DNA of 64,000 bases from Akkermansiaceae bacterium. Lineage in GTDB: Bacteria > Verrucomicrobiota > Verrucomicrobiia > Verrucomicrobiales > Akkermansiaceae. Positions within the stretch are counted from its first letter, which is position 1, and every line of letters begins with the position of its first letter. Location of the stretch: contig CAISTY010000231.1 in NCBI GenBank assembly GCA_903888515.1, positions 22,461 to 86,460 on the forward strand, read 5' to 3'. A program made the translations under genes and the position numbers. Positions 15,678 to 23,337 of this stretch are shown here, piece after piece. The notes beneath the pieces were generated by a model that was not told the DNA's origin, made no database searches, and was given only the letters and a program-made list of their open reading frames with translations.

Positions 15678-17819
15678 TCCATGGCCCGGGCTTTGCTCCT
15701 GCAGGAGATTTCGCAGCACGGCGGGGTCGTTGGTAGGGAGCTGGCAGACGAAGTTTTCGCAAACGTATGCGGTGGCTTTGCCGTCGATGGTGGTGATGGA
15801 TTGATAGAATTCCGCGTGGCTGCCAAGAAATTTCTGGCCGGGTCCGCCGTCGGCGAGCAGCACGACTTGGTGCGGGCGGGCGTGGGCGCGGACAATTTCC
15901 AACAGGGCGAGGGTGTCCGGTGCGCCGGGTTTTCCCGCGATGACGATCTGGGCGGGCGTGGCACGGGCGGCATCAAGGGCGACGAGCAATTGCGGGGCGG
16001 AGGTCGGCGCTTGTTCGATCCGGGTGGCAATGGCGCGGAGTACTGTTCCGCTTTGTTCACGGCGCTCGGGCTGGTTGAGCATGGAGCCGAGGCGGAGCAG
16101 ATTGAGGGCGGCGATGGAGTTTTCCGATGGCTCGGCACCGTCGTACGCTTCCTTGACACGGAGCAGGACACTCGGGTCCGTGCCGATGGAGGCGAAGTAG
16201 CCACCGCTGATAGAATCCTGGAAAAGCTCGTCCTGCTTGGCTTGGAGCGCGTCGGCCCATTGCAGCCAGTCGGTGTTGAAATCGGCCTGATAGAGGTCGA
16301 TGAGGCCTTGAATGAGGAAGGCATAATCGGCGGCGAAACCATCAATGGCGGACGGGCCGTCCCGGTAGCTGCGGAAGAGAACGCCGCGCTTGGCATCGTA
16401 GAGGGTTCTTTTGAGAAATCCGGCGGCGCGGGTGGCGGATGCCAGATAGGCGGGATCGCCGAGGTCCTGATAGGCGCGGGCGTAGGCGGAAATCATCAGG
16501 CCGTTCCAAGCGGTGAGGATCTTATCATCCAGGTGGGGATGCGGGCGCTTCTCGCGCGCGGCAAACAGGCATTCACGGGCGGATGTTAGATCGGCGGCGG
16601 CCTGGGCGGCAGAGATCTTGAATTTCGCGGCGGCGTCCGCATCGCTGTAGCGGCGGATGAGGGTGTTGGTACCTTTGAGATCACCGTGCGGATCGCTGCC
16701 TGCGGGGGCGTTGCCTTGCGTTTCAATGCCGAAAACGTAGTGGAAAAACGGGGCCTTTTCGCCGAGCAAGGCGTCGATTTCCGGCTTTTTCCAGATATAG
16801 AATGCGCCTTCGGTCTTATGCGCGGCGGCGGGTGATTGCAGGCTGTCGGCATCTTCGGCGGAGTAGTATCCGCCATCGGCATGGGTCATGACACGGGTGA
16901 CGTAGGCGAGAATGTCGCGGGCGGTTTCACGGTGAAATTCCTCGCGGGTGAGGCGGGCCGCATCGAGATGGGCGATCACAAGCTGCGCTTGGTCGTAGAG
17001 CATTTTCTCATAGTGCGGGATGTGCCAATAGCGATCCACGGAATAGCGGTGGAAGCCGCCGCCGAGGTGGTCGTGAATGCCGCCGGCGGCCATTTTCCGC
17101 AGGGTTTTGGCGCTCATGGCGAGTGCCCTTTTCCCATGGGTCGAGGCGAGACCTTCGCGGATGGCGAAGTGGTGGAGGAAATTGAAAACAACCGGTCTGG
17201 GAAACTTCGGCGCGGAGCCAAAACCGCCGTGGATTTCATCGAATGAGGCCGCGATTTCATGGAATGCCCGCATGGAAACATCGGCGTCGGGTAGTTTGTC
17301 GGCTCGCCGGTTGGCGTTGCTGGCGACTTGGCGCAACTTGTCAGTCATGTCGCCGGCGAAAGCGCGAATGTCTTGCCCATCCTTCTTCCAAGCGGCGGCT
17401 AGTTGTTCGAGCACGCTCATGAAGCCGGGGCGCCCGAATGCGTCCGCGGGCGGAAAGTAGGTGCCACCAACGAAGGGCGTCAGCTCGGGCGTGAGCCAAA
17501 CGCTCAGCGGCCAGCCACCGGAGCCGGTCGTGGCCTGAACGAATGTCATGTAAACCTGATCGACATCCGGGCGTTCCTCGCGGTCGAGTTTGATGTTGAT
17601 GAAATTTTCGTTCATCACCCCGGCGATCCGCGCATCGGAGAATGACTCGCGGGCCATGACGTGGCACCAATGGCAGGTCGAGTAGCCGATAGAGAGAAAT
17701 ACGGGTTTGTTCTCCTTGCGGGCCCGGACGAACGCTTCCTCGCCCCACGGATACCAATCGACCGGATTGTTGGCGTGTTGCTGAAGGTAGGGGGATTTTT
17801 CGTTAGCGAGGTGATTCAT
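15573..17819 (-). CDS. YyaL/DUF255 thioredoxin-domain protein
   Basis: A protein of about 748 residues. The N-terminal [22 protein letters not shown] and [18 protein letters not shown] give the YyaL signature, a thioredoxin-like domain with a CHWC motif, followed by an (alpha/alpha)6 glycosidase-like barrel ([38 protein letters not shown]). Role unknown; a cytoplasmic carbohydrate or redox role is inferred. Family members normally end near [11 protein letters not shown]; here about 40 further residues read through the restriction-modification remnant on the other strand, so the native stop was lost. Start taken at the ATG at 17819; an ATG at 17837 is possible. Confidence 0.85.
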   Translation of the reverse strand: MNHLANEKSPYLQQHANNPVDWYPWGEEAFVRARKENKPVFLSIGYSTCHWCHVMARESFSDARIAGVMNENFINIKLDREERPDVDQVYMTFVQATTGSGGWPLSVWLTPELTPFVGGTYFPPADAFGRPGFMSVLEQLAAAWKKDGQDIRAFAGDMTDKLRQVASNANRRADKLPDADVSMRAFHEIAASFDEIHGGFGSAPKFPRPVVFNFLHHFAIREGLASTHGKRALAMSAKTLRKMAAGGIHDHLGGGFHRYSVDRYWHIPHYEKMLYDQAQLVIAHLDAARLTREEFHRETARDILAYVTRVMTHADGGYYSAEDADSLQSPAAAHKTEGAFYIWKKPEIDALLGEKAPFFHYVFGIETQGNAPAGSDPHGDLKGTNTLIRRYSDADAAAKFKISAAQAAADLTSARECLFAAREKRPHPHLDDKILTAWNGLMISAYARAYQDLGDPAYLASATRAAGFLKRTLYDAKRGVLFRSYRDGPSAIDGFAADYAFLIQGLIDLYQADFNTDWLQWADALQAKQDELFQDSISGGYFASIGTDPSVLLRVKEAYDGAEPSENSIAALNLLRLGSMLNQPERREQSGTVLRAIATRIEQAPTSAPQLLVALDAARATPAQIVIAGKPGAPDTLALLEIVRAHARPHQVVLLADGGPGQKFLGSHAEFYQSITTIDGKATAYVCENFVCQLPTNDPAVLRNLLQEQSPGHGSELRSGGLEDVCPGSIEMKAGTFADVRKHNLRAL

Positions 17820-18045
17820 GGTCGGAATCTCGATCATGAATGAACCGCACGCAAGAAGATCAGGAAATGCCTGTGGCCGTGCCGTGCCGCAAAACCGGCC
17901 CGCCCCAACCACCACAATACAGTCTCCCCTTCGACCAGTGGCAAAAACCCGCAACCGGCGGCTTTCCAACGAACAATCCCGAATCCATGCATCAGGTCAA
18001 TTCCGGTTCCATGCAAAACCGCCCGTCGGGCATGGTCCATGGAAT

Positions 18046-18615
18046 CTATTTCCATTTCGGATTGTCCACAATCGCCGGCCGCCCATTCTGCTCGATGATG
18101 AGCTTGCGAAACCCCTTGCTTTCGATGGCCCCATAATCATGCCCGGCATCGGCGCGAAAGGCGAAAAACGTGATGAATGGTTCGTCATCGGAGATATTGA
18201 CGCTGCGGTGCGCATACCGCCCGGGCACATATACGGACACGCCGGCCTTCAATTCGCGCGCTTCCCAATCACCCTCCGGATTCTCCATCAGCAAATATCC
18301 GTTCCCGCGCAGGCAATGATACACCTCCGCCGTGTCAAGAATCGTGTGGAAATGCCCTTTGGTCATGAAATACTCATGACCGACCTTGCCTGGATATGTG
18401 ATACTCGTTCCAAAGGCGATGTCCCCCGCTTGCTCCGGAAGGTGCATGTCATGAAACTCATAAACAAGCACGTCATCGGCCGCTTCCATCAGTGACCGCG
18501 CACCTTCGTCGGCATACATCCCCTGCATTTGTGATAACTTCCGCTGGATGGATTTCACATCCGGCGACAATCCCGTCTTCATGTCGAATTGTACCAACTT
18601 TGATTGCATATTCAT
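18046..18615 (-). CDS. cupin-type glucose-6-phosphate isomerase
   Basis: A 189-residue protein matching the archaeal-type (cupin) phosphoglucose isomerase, which interconverts glucose 6-phosphate and fructose 6-phosphate using a bound metal. The cupin metal ligands are in place: His88 and His90 in KGHFHT, Glu97 in AEVYHC, and a His in PGRYAHRS. The region THxPG-like YVPGRYAHRSVN is typical. It is the last gene of a six-gene minus-strand operon, 22 bases after the AroE-like gene. In this setting it may act on another sugar phosphate (for example a ketose phosphate made by the kinase). The start is the ATG at 18615, one of two close Met codons. Confidence 0.8.
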   Translation of the reverse strand: MNMQSKLVQFDMKTGLSPDVKSIQRKLSQMQGMYADEGARSLMEAADDVLVYEFHDMHLPEQAGDIAFGTSITYPGKVGHEYFMTKGHFHTILDTAEVYHCLRGNGYLLMENPEGDWEARELKAGVSVYVPGRYAHRSVNISDDEPFITFFAFRADAGHDYGAIESKGFRKLIIEQNGRPAIVDNPKWK

Positions 18616-18637
18616 CGGTTTGCTCCTGTTAATGATG

Positions 18638-19588
18638 TTATTTCGCCTCTGCCGCTATGCGGCACAATGCATCGAAAGCCGGGCCACGCGCTGGAATTTC
18701 CACATGGAACACTTCGGATATAACCGATAACCAGCCATGCACAAAATACACCCACCCGTCTTCTATCGTTAGATTCCTGCTTCCCTGTTGGGCCTTCGCC
18801 TGGTCCAGGAATACCAGTTCACCCCGATAGTTGAACTCCCAAACAATGCCGTTCATGGGAAATTCGACATTATCGGTCAGGGGCGATCCCGGCGCATCCT
18901 TGCCCAATCCGGTGGCATTCACCACCATCGAGCCGTTCTTCAACCTGGCCACAACCGCATCATTATCCTCCGCCGCGGGACAGAGGAAATATTCCACAGG
19001 AATGGGCGCCTCCATTTTCGCATGAACCTTCTTCATCTCATCCAGCCGCTGCTGACTCCGGTTGGTGACATATATCTTCGCCGGCCTGTTTCCTGCTGGC
19101 AGTTTCATCAGGTGGATGGTCAAGGCCAGTGACGAGCCCCCGGCACCGAGCAAACACACCTCGCCGCCGGACTGGCCCCAGTATGCACCTGGTACGATGG
19201 CATCAAATGAGAGCCCGCTCGAAATGGGATCCTTCGCATGTCCCAGCAGCTTGCCGTCACGCTTCGATATGGAACTGACCTCGTCAAGTTGGGTGGCATA
19301 AGGGTCCAGCCAGTCAAACATGTCCCGTGCCGCCTTGAGCAGGTCCAGCTTGTGTGTGGTCACCAGTGCGCCCATCGAATGCCGGTCGGTCTTCAGGAAG
19401 TTCACAACTTTACGGTACACTTCCGGATCATCGTGCCACTTGCAGTCGATGCCGCGAATCGGGCAATCACCCAACCCGAGATGCTTCGCCCATGCGGGAA
19501 AAACCCTCATGATCGACGATTGGGTCGTGGTCACTCCGATGAAATAAAACGTGGGCTTGTCAGCCGGTTTGAAATCAAACGATGTCAT
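18638..19588 (-). CDS. shikimate dehydrogenase-like (AroE family) oxidoreductase
   Basis: A 316-residue protein with the AroE fold. The substrate-domain Lys lies in LVTTHKLDLLKAA, the Rossmann glycine loop in CLLGAGGSSLALTIHL, and NATGLGKD near residue 230 matches the AroE NATxxG motif. The start (FYFIGVTTTQSSIMRVFPAW) replaces the usual SxSxxPxxHN substrate clamp with TTTQSSIMRVFP, so shikimate itself is unlikely. It overlaps the upstream kinase gene by 4 bases and is followed by the isomerase, so it probably oxidises or reduces an intermediate of the same sugar/polyol pathway. True aroE should lie elsewhere. Confidence 0.75.
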   Translation of the reverse strand: MTSFDFKPADKPTFYFIGVTTTQSSIMRVFPAWAKHLGLGDCPIRGIDCKWHDDPEVYRKVVNFLKTDRHSMGALVTTHKLDLLKAARDMFDWLDPYATQLDEVSSISKRDGKLLGHAKDPISSGLSFDAIVPGAYWGQSGGEVCLLGAGGSSLALTIHLMKLPAGNRPAKIYVTNRSQQRLDEMKKVHAKMEAPIPVEYFLCPAAEDNDAVVARLKNGSMVVNATGLGKDAPGSPLTDNVEFPMNGIVWEFNYRGELVFLDQAKAQQGSRNLTIEDGWVYFVHGWLSVISEVFHVEIPARGPAFDALCRIAAEAK

Positions 19589-21087
19589 TTGCTCTTTTCC
19601 CCCATCCAGAACCCGAGCATATGCTCGTAGATCCTGATATATTCTTTTTGAATTTCACGGTATGTTTTCATCATCGCCTTGTCTGGCAGAACCGTCCGTG
19701 TTTTCGTCCTGCGCTCCACCGCTGTTTGCACCGGATCACCGATCAAACCGACGCCTGCGGCACCCAGCAATGCCGCGCCCTTCAGTCCGGCCTCGGGTTC
19801 TTCCGACAGCTCGATGGGCACACCGGTAATACTGGCCTTGATCTTGTTCCAAAGCTCGTTGCGCGTCCCGCCGCCAACGCTCATCAGGTGACTGATTCGA
19901 TGCCCCTGATGCTTGAAATCAGCGAGGTCCTTGCCCATGGTCAGGGCCACGCCTTCCATGACAGCACGAACAAAATGCGGCGCGGTATGCTGCAATGTCA
20001 GACCAAAATACCCACCTCGCGAAGTGGTATTTTCCCGCCTCCGCTCGCCGAGCATGTAGGGATAGAATATCAAGCCCTCGCTGCCCGCCGGTGCCTTGGC
20101 CGCCATCGCTATCAGTTGGTCATAGGAAACGCTCCTGCCCCGTATCGATGAGACCAGGTCCCGGCACCACTTCATGCTCAAGCCGCCGCAATCCAGAATG
20201 GTGAAAGGAATCCATCCCGGCACCACATGCCGCAAATTCTGGATTGCCGGATCCAGCAACGGCATCTTCGTATGGGCCGCCAGCAAGGTGCTGGTGCCCG
20301 TCACATCCGCGGTCACGCCTTCACCCGCGATGCCAAACCCGAGCATCGAAACGGGGAAGTCCCCCCCCCCGGCAACCACCGGGACTCCGGCTGGCAAGCC
20401 GGTGAGTTTCGCCGCCTTGGCAGTGATTTCTCCGATCACCTCATGTGATGGATGAACCGGCGCGAATTTTCCAACGTCCACCCCCACGGCAGCCGCCAGT
20501 TGGTCCGAGTATTCCTCTTTTCCACAGTCCCAGATATATGAGCATGACGCCTCGCTGGGGTCCGCAGCCGCAACACCGGTCAACCGGTAATTGATGAAAT
20601 CCTTGGGCACGAGAAACCAGCGTGTCCTATGATAGGTCTCCGGTTCATGGTCCTTGTGCCAGCGCACCTTGATCCCCGTCCATGCTGGTAAAATGGAATT
20701 CCCGGAAAGTCTGCGAAGGTCCGCTTCATTGTGATGTTTCCTGATTTCCTCACACTGTTCGCCACAACGTTTGTCGCACCACAACTGAACCCATGGCGTG
20801 GTCACCTTGCCAGCATCATCCACACCCACCGGCCCGTGCATCTGGCCGCAGGTCGAGACCGCGGCGATCGATGCCTTATCCACACCTGTTTCCTTGAGAA
20901 CATTCCTGAGCGCACGGCAGGTCTCGGTCCACCACAAATCCGGATTCTGTTGGGCCCAGCCGGGATGCGGACTATCCAGATCATGCTTGATCTGATGGAT
21001 GCCAAGGATGTCACCATCGCACGTCAGCACCGCCGCCCGCGAACTCTGGGTGCCGATATCTATCGCTACAAGGTGCTTGGATTTCAT
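19585..21087 (-). CDS. FGGY-family carbohydrate kinase (xylulokinase-like)
   Basis: A 500-residue ATP-dependent sugar kinase. The first phosphate loop DIGTQSSRAAVL, the substrate region HGPVGVD and AWTGIKVRWHKDHEP, the catalytic-Asp region AGGGDFPVSMLGFG, and the second nucleotide segment LMSVGGGTRNELWNKIKASIT are all in normal order for FGGY kinases. Closest by eye to xylulokinase, so it probably phosphorylates a ketose made by the neighbouring dehydrogenase. It is 10 bases downstream of that gene and overlaps the next by 4. The Gly-Gly-Gly before the catalytic Asp is encoded by a run of ten C (plus strand, about 20361-20370), a slippage-prone tract. Confidence 0.85.
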   Translation of the reverse strand: MKSKHLVAIDIGTQSSRAAVLTCDGDILGIHQIKHDLDSPHPGWAQQNPDLWWTETCRALRNVLKETGVDKASIAAVSTCGQMHGPVGVDDAGKVTTPWVQLWCDKRCGEQCEEIRKHHNEADLRRLSGNSILPAWTGIKVRWHKDHEPETYHRTRWFLVPKDFINYRLTGVAAADPSEASCSYIWDCGKEEYSDQLAAAVGVDVGKFAPVHPSHEVIGEITAKAAKLTGLPAGVPVVAGGGDFPVSMLGFGIAGEGVTADVTGTSTLLAAHTKMPLLDPAIQNLRHVVPGWIPFTILDCGGLSMKWCRDLVSSIRGRSVSYDQLIAMAAKAPAGSEGLIFYPYMLGERRRENTTSRGGYFGLTLQHTAPHFVRAVMEGVALTMGKDLADFKHQGHRISHLMSVGGGTRNELWNKIKASITGVPIELSEEPEAGLKGAALLGAAGVGLIGDPVQTAVERRTKTRTVLPDKAMMKTYREIQKEYIRIYEHMLGFWMGEKSK

Positions 21088-21097
21088 ATCATCCCGG

Positions 21098-22135
21098 CTA
21101 ATACCGCAACAGCACCTTGATCACCTTGCCAGACTTTACCGCCTCCAGCGCATCATTCACCTTCTCCATCGGAAACTCATGCGTGATAAACTCGCTGGCT
21201 TTGAGCTTGCCTTCACGAATCCACTTGCAGAGCGGTTTTTGCGCCGCCGCCTCACGGTGGCGCGTCGGCCACTGATGCATATACAAATTGAAATTGTAGG
21301 GGCCTTTGTTCTTTTCAAGCGTGATACTCCCGGCAGCAATCACGCCGTAAACCCCGATGGTGCCACCCATCCTGATCAACGGCAGCGCCGCATTGACAAT
21401 CGCCCCGCTGCCGACCGCGTCAATCACCGCATCCAGCGCCTTGCCGCGCCGCTTCGTGAGACTCGCCAGCTTCGGTGAATCAGGCGTGAAAACCTCGTCC
21501 GCCCCCATCTGGATCGCCCGTTTCCGCTTATGAGCCACCGGATCCACCACTCCAACATAGCCAAGTCCTAACAATTTCGCGAATTTGGTGAAGCTGAGCC
21601 CCACCGGTCCCGCGCCGTACACCAGTATGTCGTCACCCTTCTGCAGGTGGAAATCGCCGAATCCGCCATAAACCTCGCGCCACGTGCATAACAGGGCGGC
21701 GGTTTCAACCGGTATATCATGCGGAACACGGCGCTGGATCTCGTAACATTCGAACCAGCCGTGCCGCGCATCGGCAACGCCATCCCGCACCATCGCGTCA
21801 TGGTCATTCACCAGCGTGTATTCACAAAAACCGCCCCATCCGGTTGCATACTTCGCCCCGCCGAAATCAAATACCAACCCGCCGATGGCACGGTCCCCCA
21901 CCTTGAAGTTGCGGACCTTCCTGCCAACTTTCTGAACGATGCCGGCAGATTCATGCCCGAGCACGAGCGGGTACTGATCCACCCCGGGGAAATGCCCCGC
22001 AACAAGCTTGCCATCCGTCGCATTGCACAGATAAGCAACCTCCGTTTGCACCAGCGCCTGGTAGGGCCCGGGCCTGGGCACGGGCAGATCGATAATCCTG
22101 ACTTGATTGGGTTTGATAACTGCGATCGCTCTCAT
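21098..22135 (-). CDS. zinc-type alcohol/polyol dehydrogenase (MDR family)
   Basis: A 345-residue medium-chain dehydrogenase. The catalytic zinc region LVLGHESAGIVQKVG and the Rossmann loop VYGAGPVGLSFTKFAKLLG are clear. The first ligand lies in AYLCNATDGKL, where the family usually has CGTD. The structural-zinc lobe with its four spaced Cys is absent, as in some sorbitol- and sugar-dehydrogenase branches. It likely oxidises a polyol or sugar to a ketose for the kinase downstream (10 bases away). It follows the two small membrane proteins in the same operon. Confidence 0.8.
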   Translation of the reverse strand: MRAIAVIKPNQVRIIDLPVPRPGPYQALVQTEVAYLCNATDGKLVAGHFPGVDQYPLVLGHESAGIVQKVGRKVRNFKVGDRAIGGLVFDFGGAKYATGWGGFCEYTLVNDHDAMVRDGVADARHGWFECYEIQRRVPHDIPVETAALLCTWREVYGGFGDFHLQKGDDILVYGAGPVGLSFTKFAKLLGLGYVGVVDPVAHKRKRAIQMGADEVFTPDSPKLASLTKRRGKALDAVIDAVGSGAIVNAALPLIRMGGTIGVYGVIAAGSITLEKNKGPYNFNLYMHQWPTRHREAAAQKPLCKWIREGKLKASEFITHEFPMEKVNDALEAVKSGKVIKVLLRY

Positions 22136-22158
22136 TTTTTCAACTGGGAATCAGATGT

Positions 22159-22617
22159 TTATTTTACAGCATACGTATAACTGACAAGCCCGACAAGCGC
22201 ACCTCCGAGAGCCCCGCCGATAATGGCGGAGATCAGGGACGGGATCGACTTTCGCCAGCTCGCCCCGGAATAAATACTGCCAGCCCAAAGACCCACGGCA
22301 GCGGCCCAGCCCATGTCAATCCATGGCCCCCCGAACATGAAGCTTTGTTGGATAAGGCCGTGTTGAATGACGTTGCCAGCCGCATCCTTCGCAAATTCGC
22401 CTCCAATGCCGACACCTGGCAACGCGTGATTCATCACCCAGATGCTGCCGACAATCACTCCGGATGCCATCATGCCGCCAATCGGACCAAAATCCTCAAC
22501 CAGCCGGCCCCAACATATGGAAACAACAAATACAAAAATCGCCATGCCGAAAAATGTCGTGATAATGGCCGCCGGCGTCATGCCGATTGCTTCAATGGGT
22601 GTGCCCAGAAAATTCAT
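22159..22617 (-). CDS. small polytopic membrane protein A (Lin0368-like, putative polyol transporter subunit)
   Basis: A 152-residue protein with about four predicted membrane segments (about 13-35, 43-62, 92-111, 122-148). It shares a pattern with its upstream neighbour: WVMNHALPG, then FGGPWIDMGWAAAVGLWAG, then SIPSLISAIIGGALGGAL. The pair recalls the small Lin0368-type proteins proposed to move glycerol or polyols in Listeria; that link is from memory. Its ATG overlaps the stop of gene B (ATGA), and the dehydrogenase follows 23 bases later. No other transporter is present in the operon, so import of the substrate is the best guess. Confidence 0.6.
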   Translation of the reverse strand: MNFLGTPIEAIGMTPAAIITTFFGMAIFVFVVSICWGRLVEDFGPIGGMMASGVIVGSIWVMNHALPGVGIGGEFAKDAAGNVIQHGLIQQSFMFGGPWIDMGWAAAVGLWAGSIYSGASWRKSIPSLISAIIGGALGGALVGLVSYTYAVK

Positions 22618-23012
22618 TGCGCGCCCTCCTGTGTCGCCTTCGCGGCATGTTTCCTGAATGTCGGATGGTGCTTCTTGATGGCTGCGGCCATCACTCCGCC
22701 AGCCGTGCCACCACAGATGGCGACGACCAGGGTGGGTATGCATTTGATGAAATGGACATCCATGTCACGCTTGACCAGTCCCCATGTCACGCCCGCAATG
22801 GCAACACCCCAGGCCATGTCGACCCAGGCGGCACCCTCTTCGTTATGCATCAGACCGCACCAGTGATTCATGTAGAACATCACCGAGACCACCAGCACCG
22901 ATGCCAGATACCCGCCCATCACTCCAAACGTCTGCCACAACACCGGCCATATGGCAAACCCCATGGCTCCTATGATTGCAGCGCCTATCGCTGTTGAAAC
23001 ATGTTTAATCAT
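22614..23012 (-). CDS. small polytopic membrane protein B (paralogue of A)
   Basis: A 132-residue protein with three to four hydrophobic segments. FYMNHWCGLMH, AAWVDMAWGVAIAGVTWG and CIPTLVVAICGGTAGGV line up with the same blocks of protein A, so the two arose by duplication and probably form a heteromeric complex. The C-terminal 20 residues are basic (KKHHPTFRKHAAK) and likely cytoplasmic. It is the first gene of the operon that ends with the cupin isomerase. The upstream DNA holds a gene remnant rather than a clear promoter. Confidence 0.6.
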   Translation of the reverse strand: MIKHVSTAIGAAIIGAMGFAIWPVLWQTFGVMGGYLASVLVVSVMFYMNHWCGLMHNEEGAAWVDMAWGVAIAGVTWGLVKRDMDVHFIKCIPTLVVAICGGTAGGVMAAAIKKHHPTFRKHAAKATQEGAQ

Positions 23013-23038
23013 ATTTATTGTCTCGCTTGCTATTATTT

Positions 23039-23335
23039 GACTGTGTTAATATCCATGACTGACATCGTGTACGGCTTGTCGTGCTTTTTGTTGACCTGCA
23101 AAACCTTCCAACACCCATCCATAGGCTCATCCCGACTTGCATGGGGAAAGGCCGTGGCGGTGAAATTAGCCAGCCGCCGCGCTTTGCCAAGGCATTTGTT
23201 CGGATGCGTCTGAAATCCTGTTGCGGCAGGCCGTGCCGAAGGCGATCGGCCTGTCGAGGAAAAAGGATCCGCAGCGCACCAGCACGCCGACCGGCTTGTC
23301 ACGGTTGGCTTGCTTTTTCAATTCCCGCACAATCC
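23039..23335 (-). pseudogene. remnant of an unidentified gene upstream of the polyol operon
   Basis: Two open segments in different minus-strand frames are suggestive: VGVLVRCGSFFLDRPIAFGTA (about 23320 to 23230) and, ending at a TAA near 23039, MDGCWKVLQVNKKHDKPYT. Both look like real protein sequence (regular charge pattern, hydrophobic strands) but neither has a start or full length. They may be the two ends of one deleted first gene of the operon. I cannot name the family. Confidence 0.35.
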
Positions 23336-23337
23336 CA

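Noticed and set aside
15681..16589. 302-codon plus-strand frame opposite the YyaL gene
   Set aside because: Antisense shadow; the minus-strand product has clear YyaL motifs.
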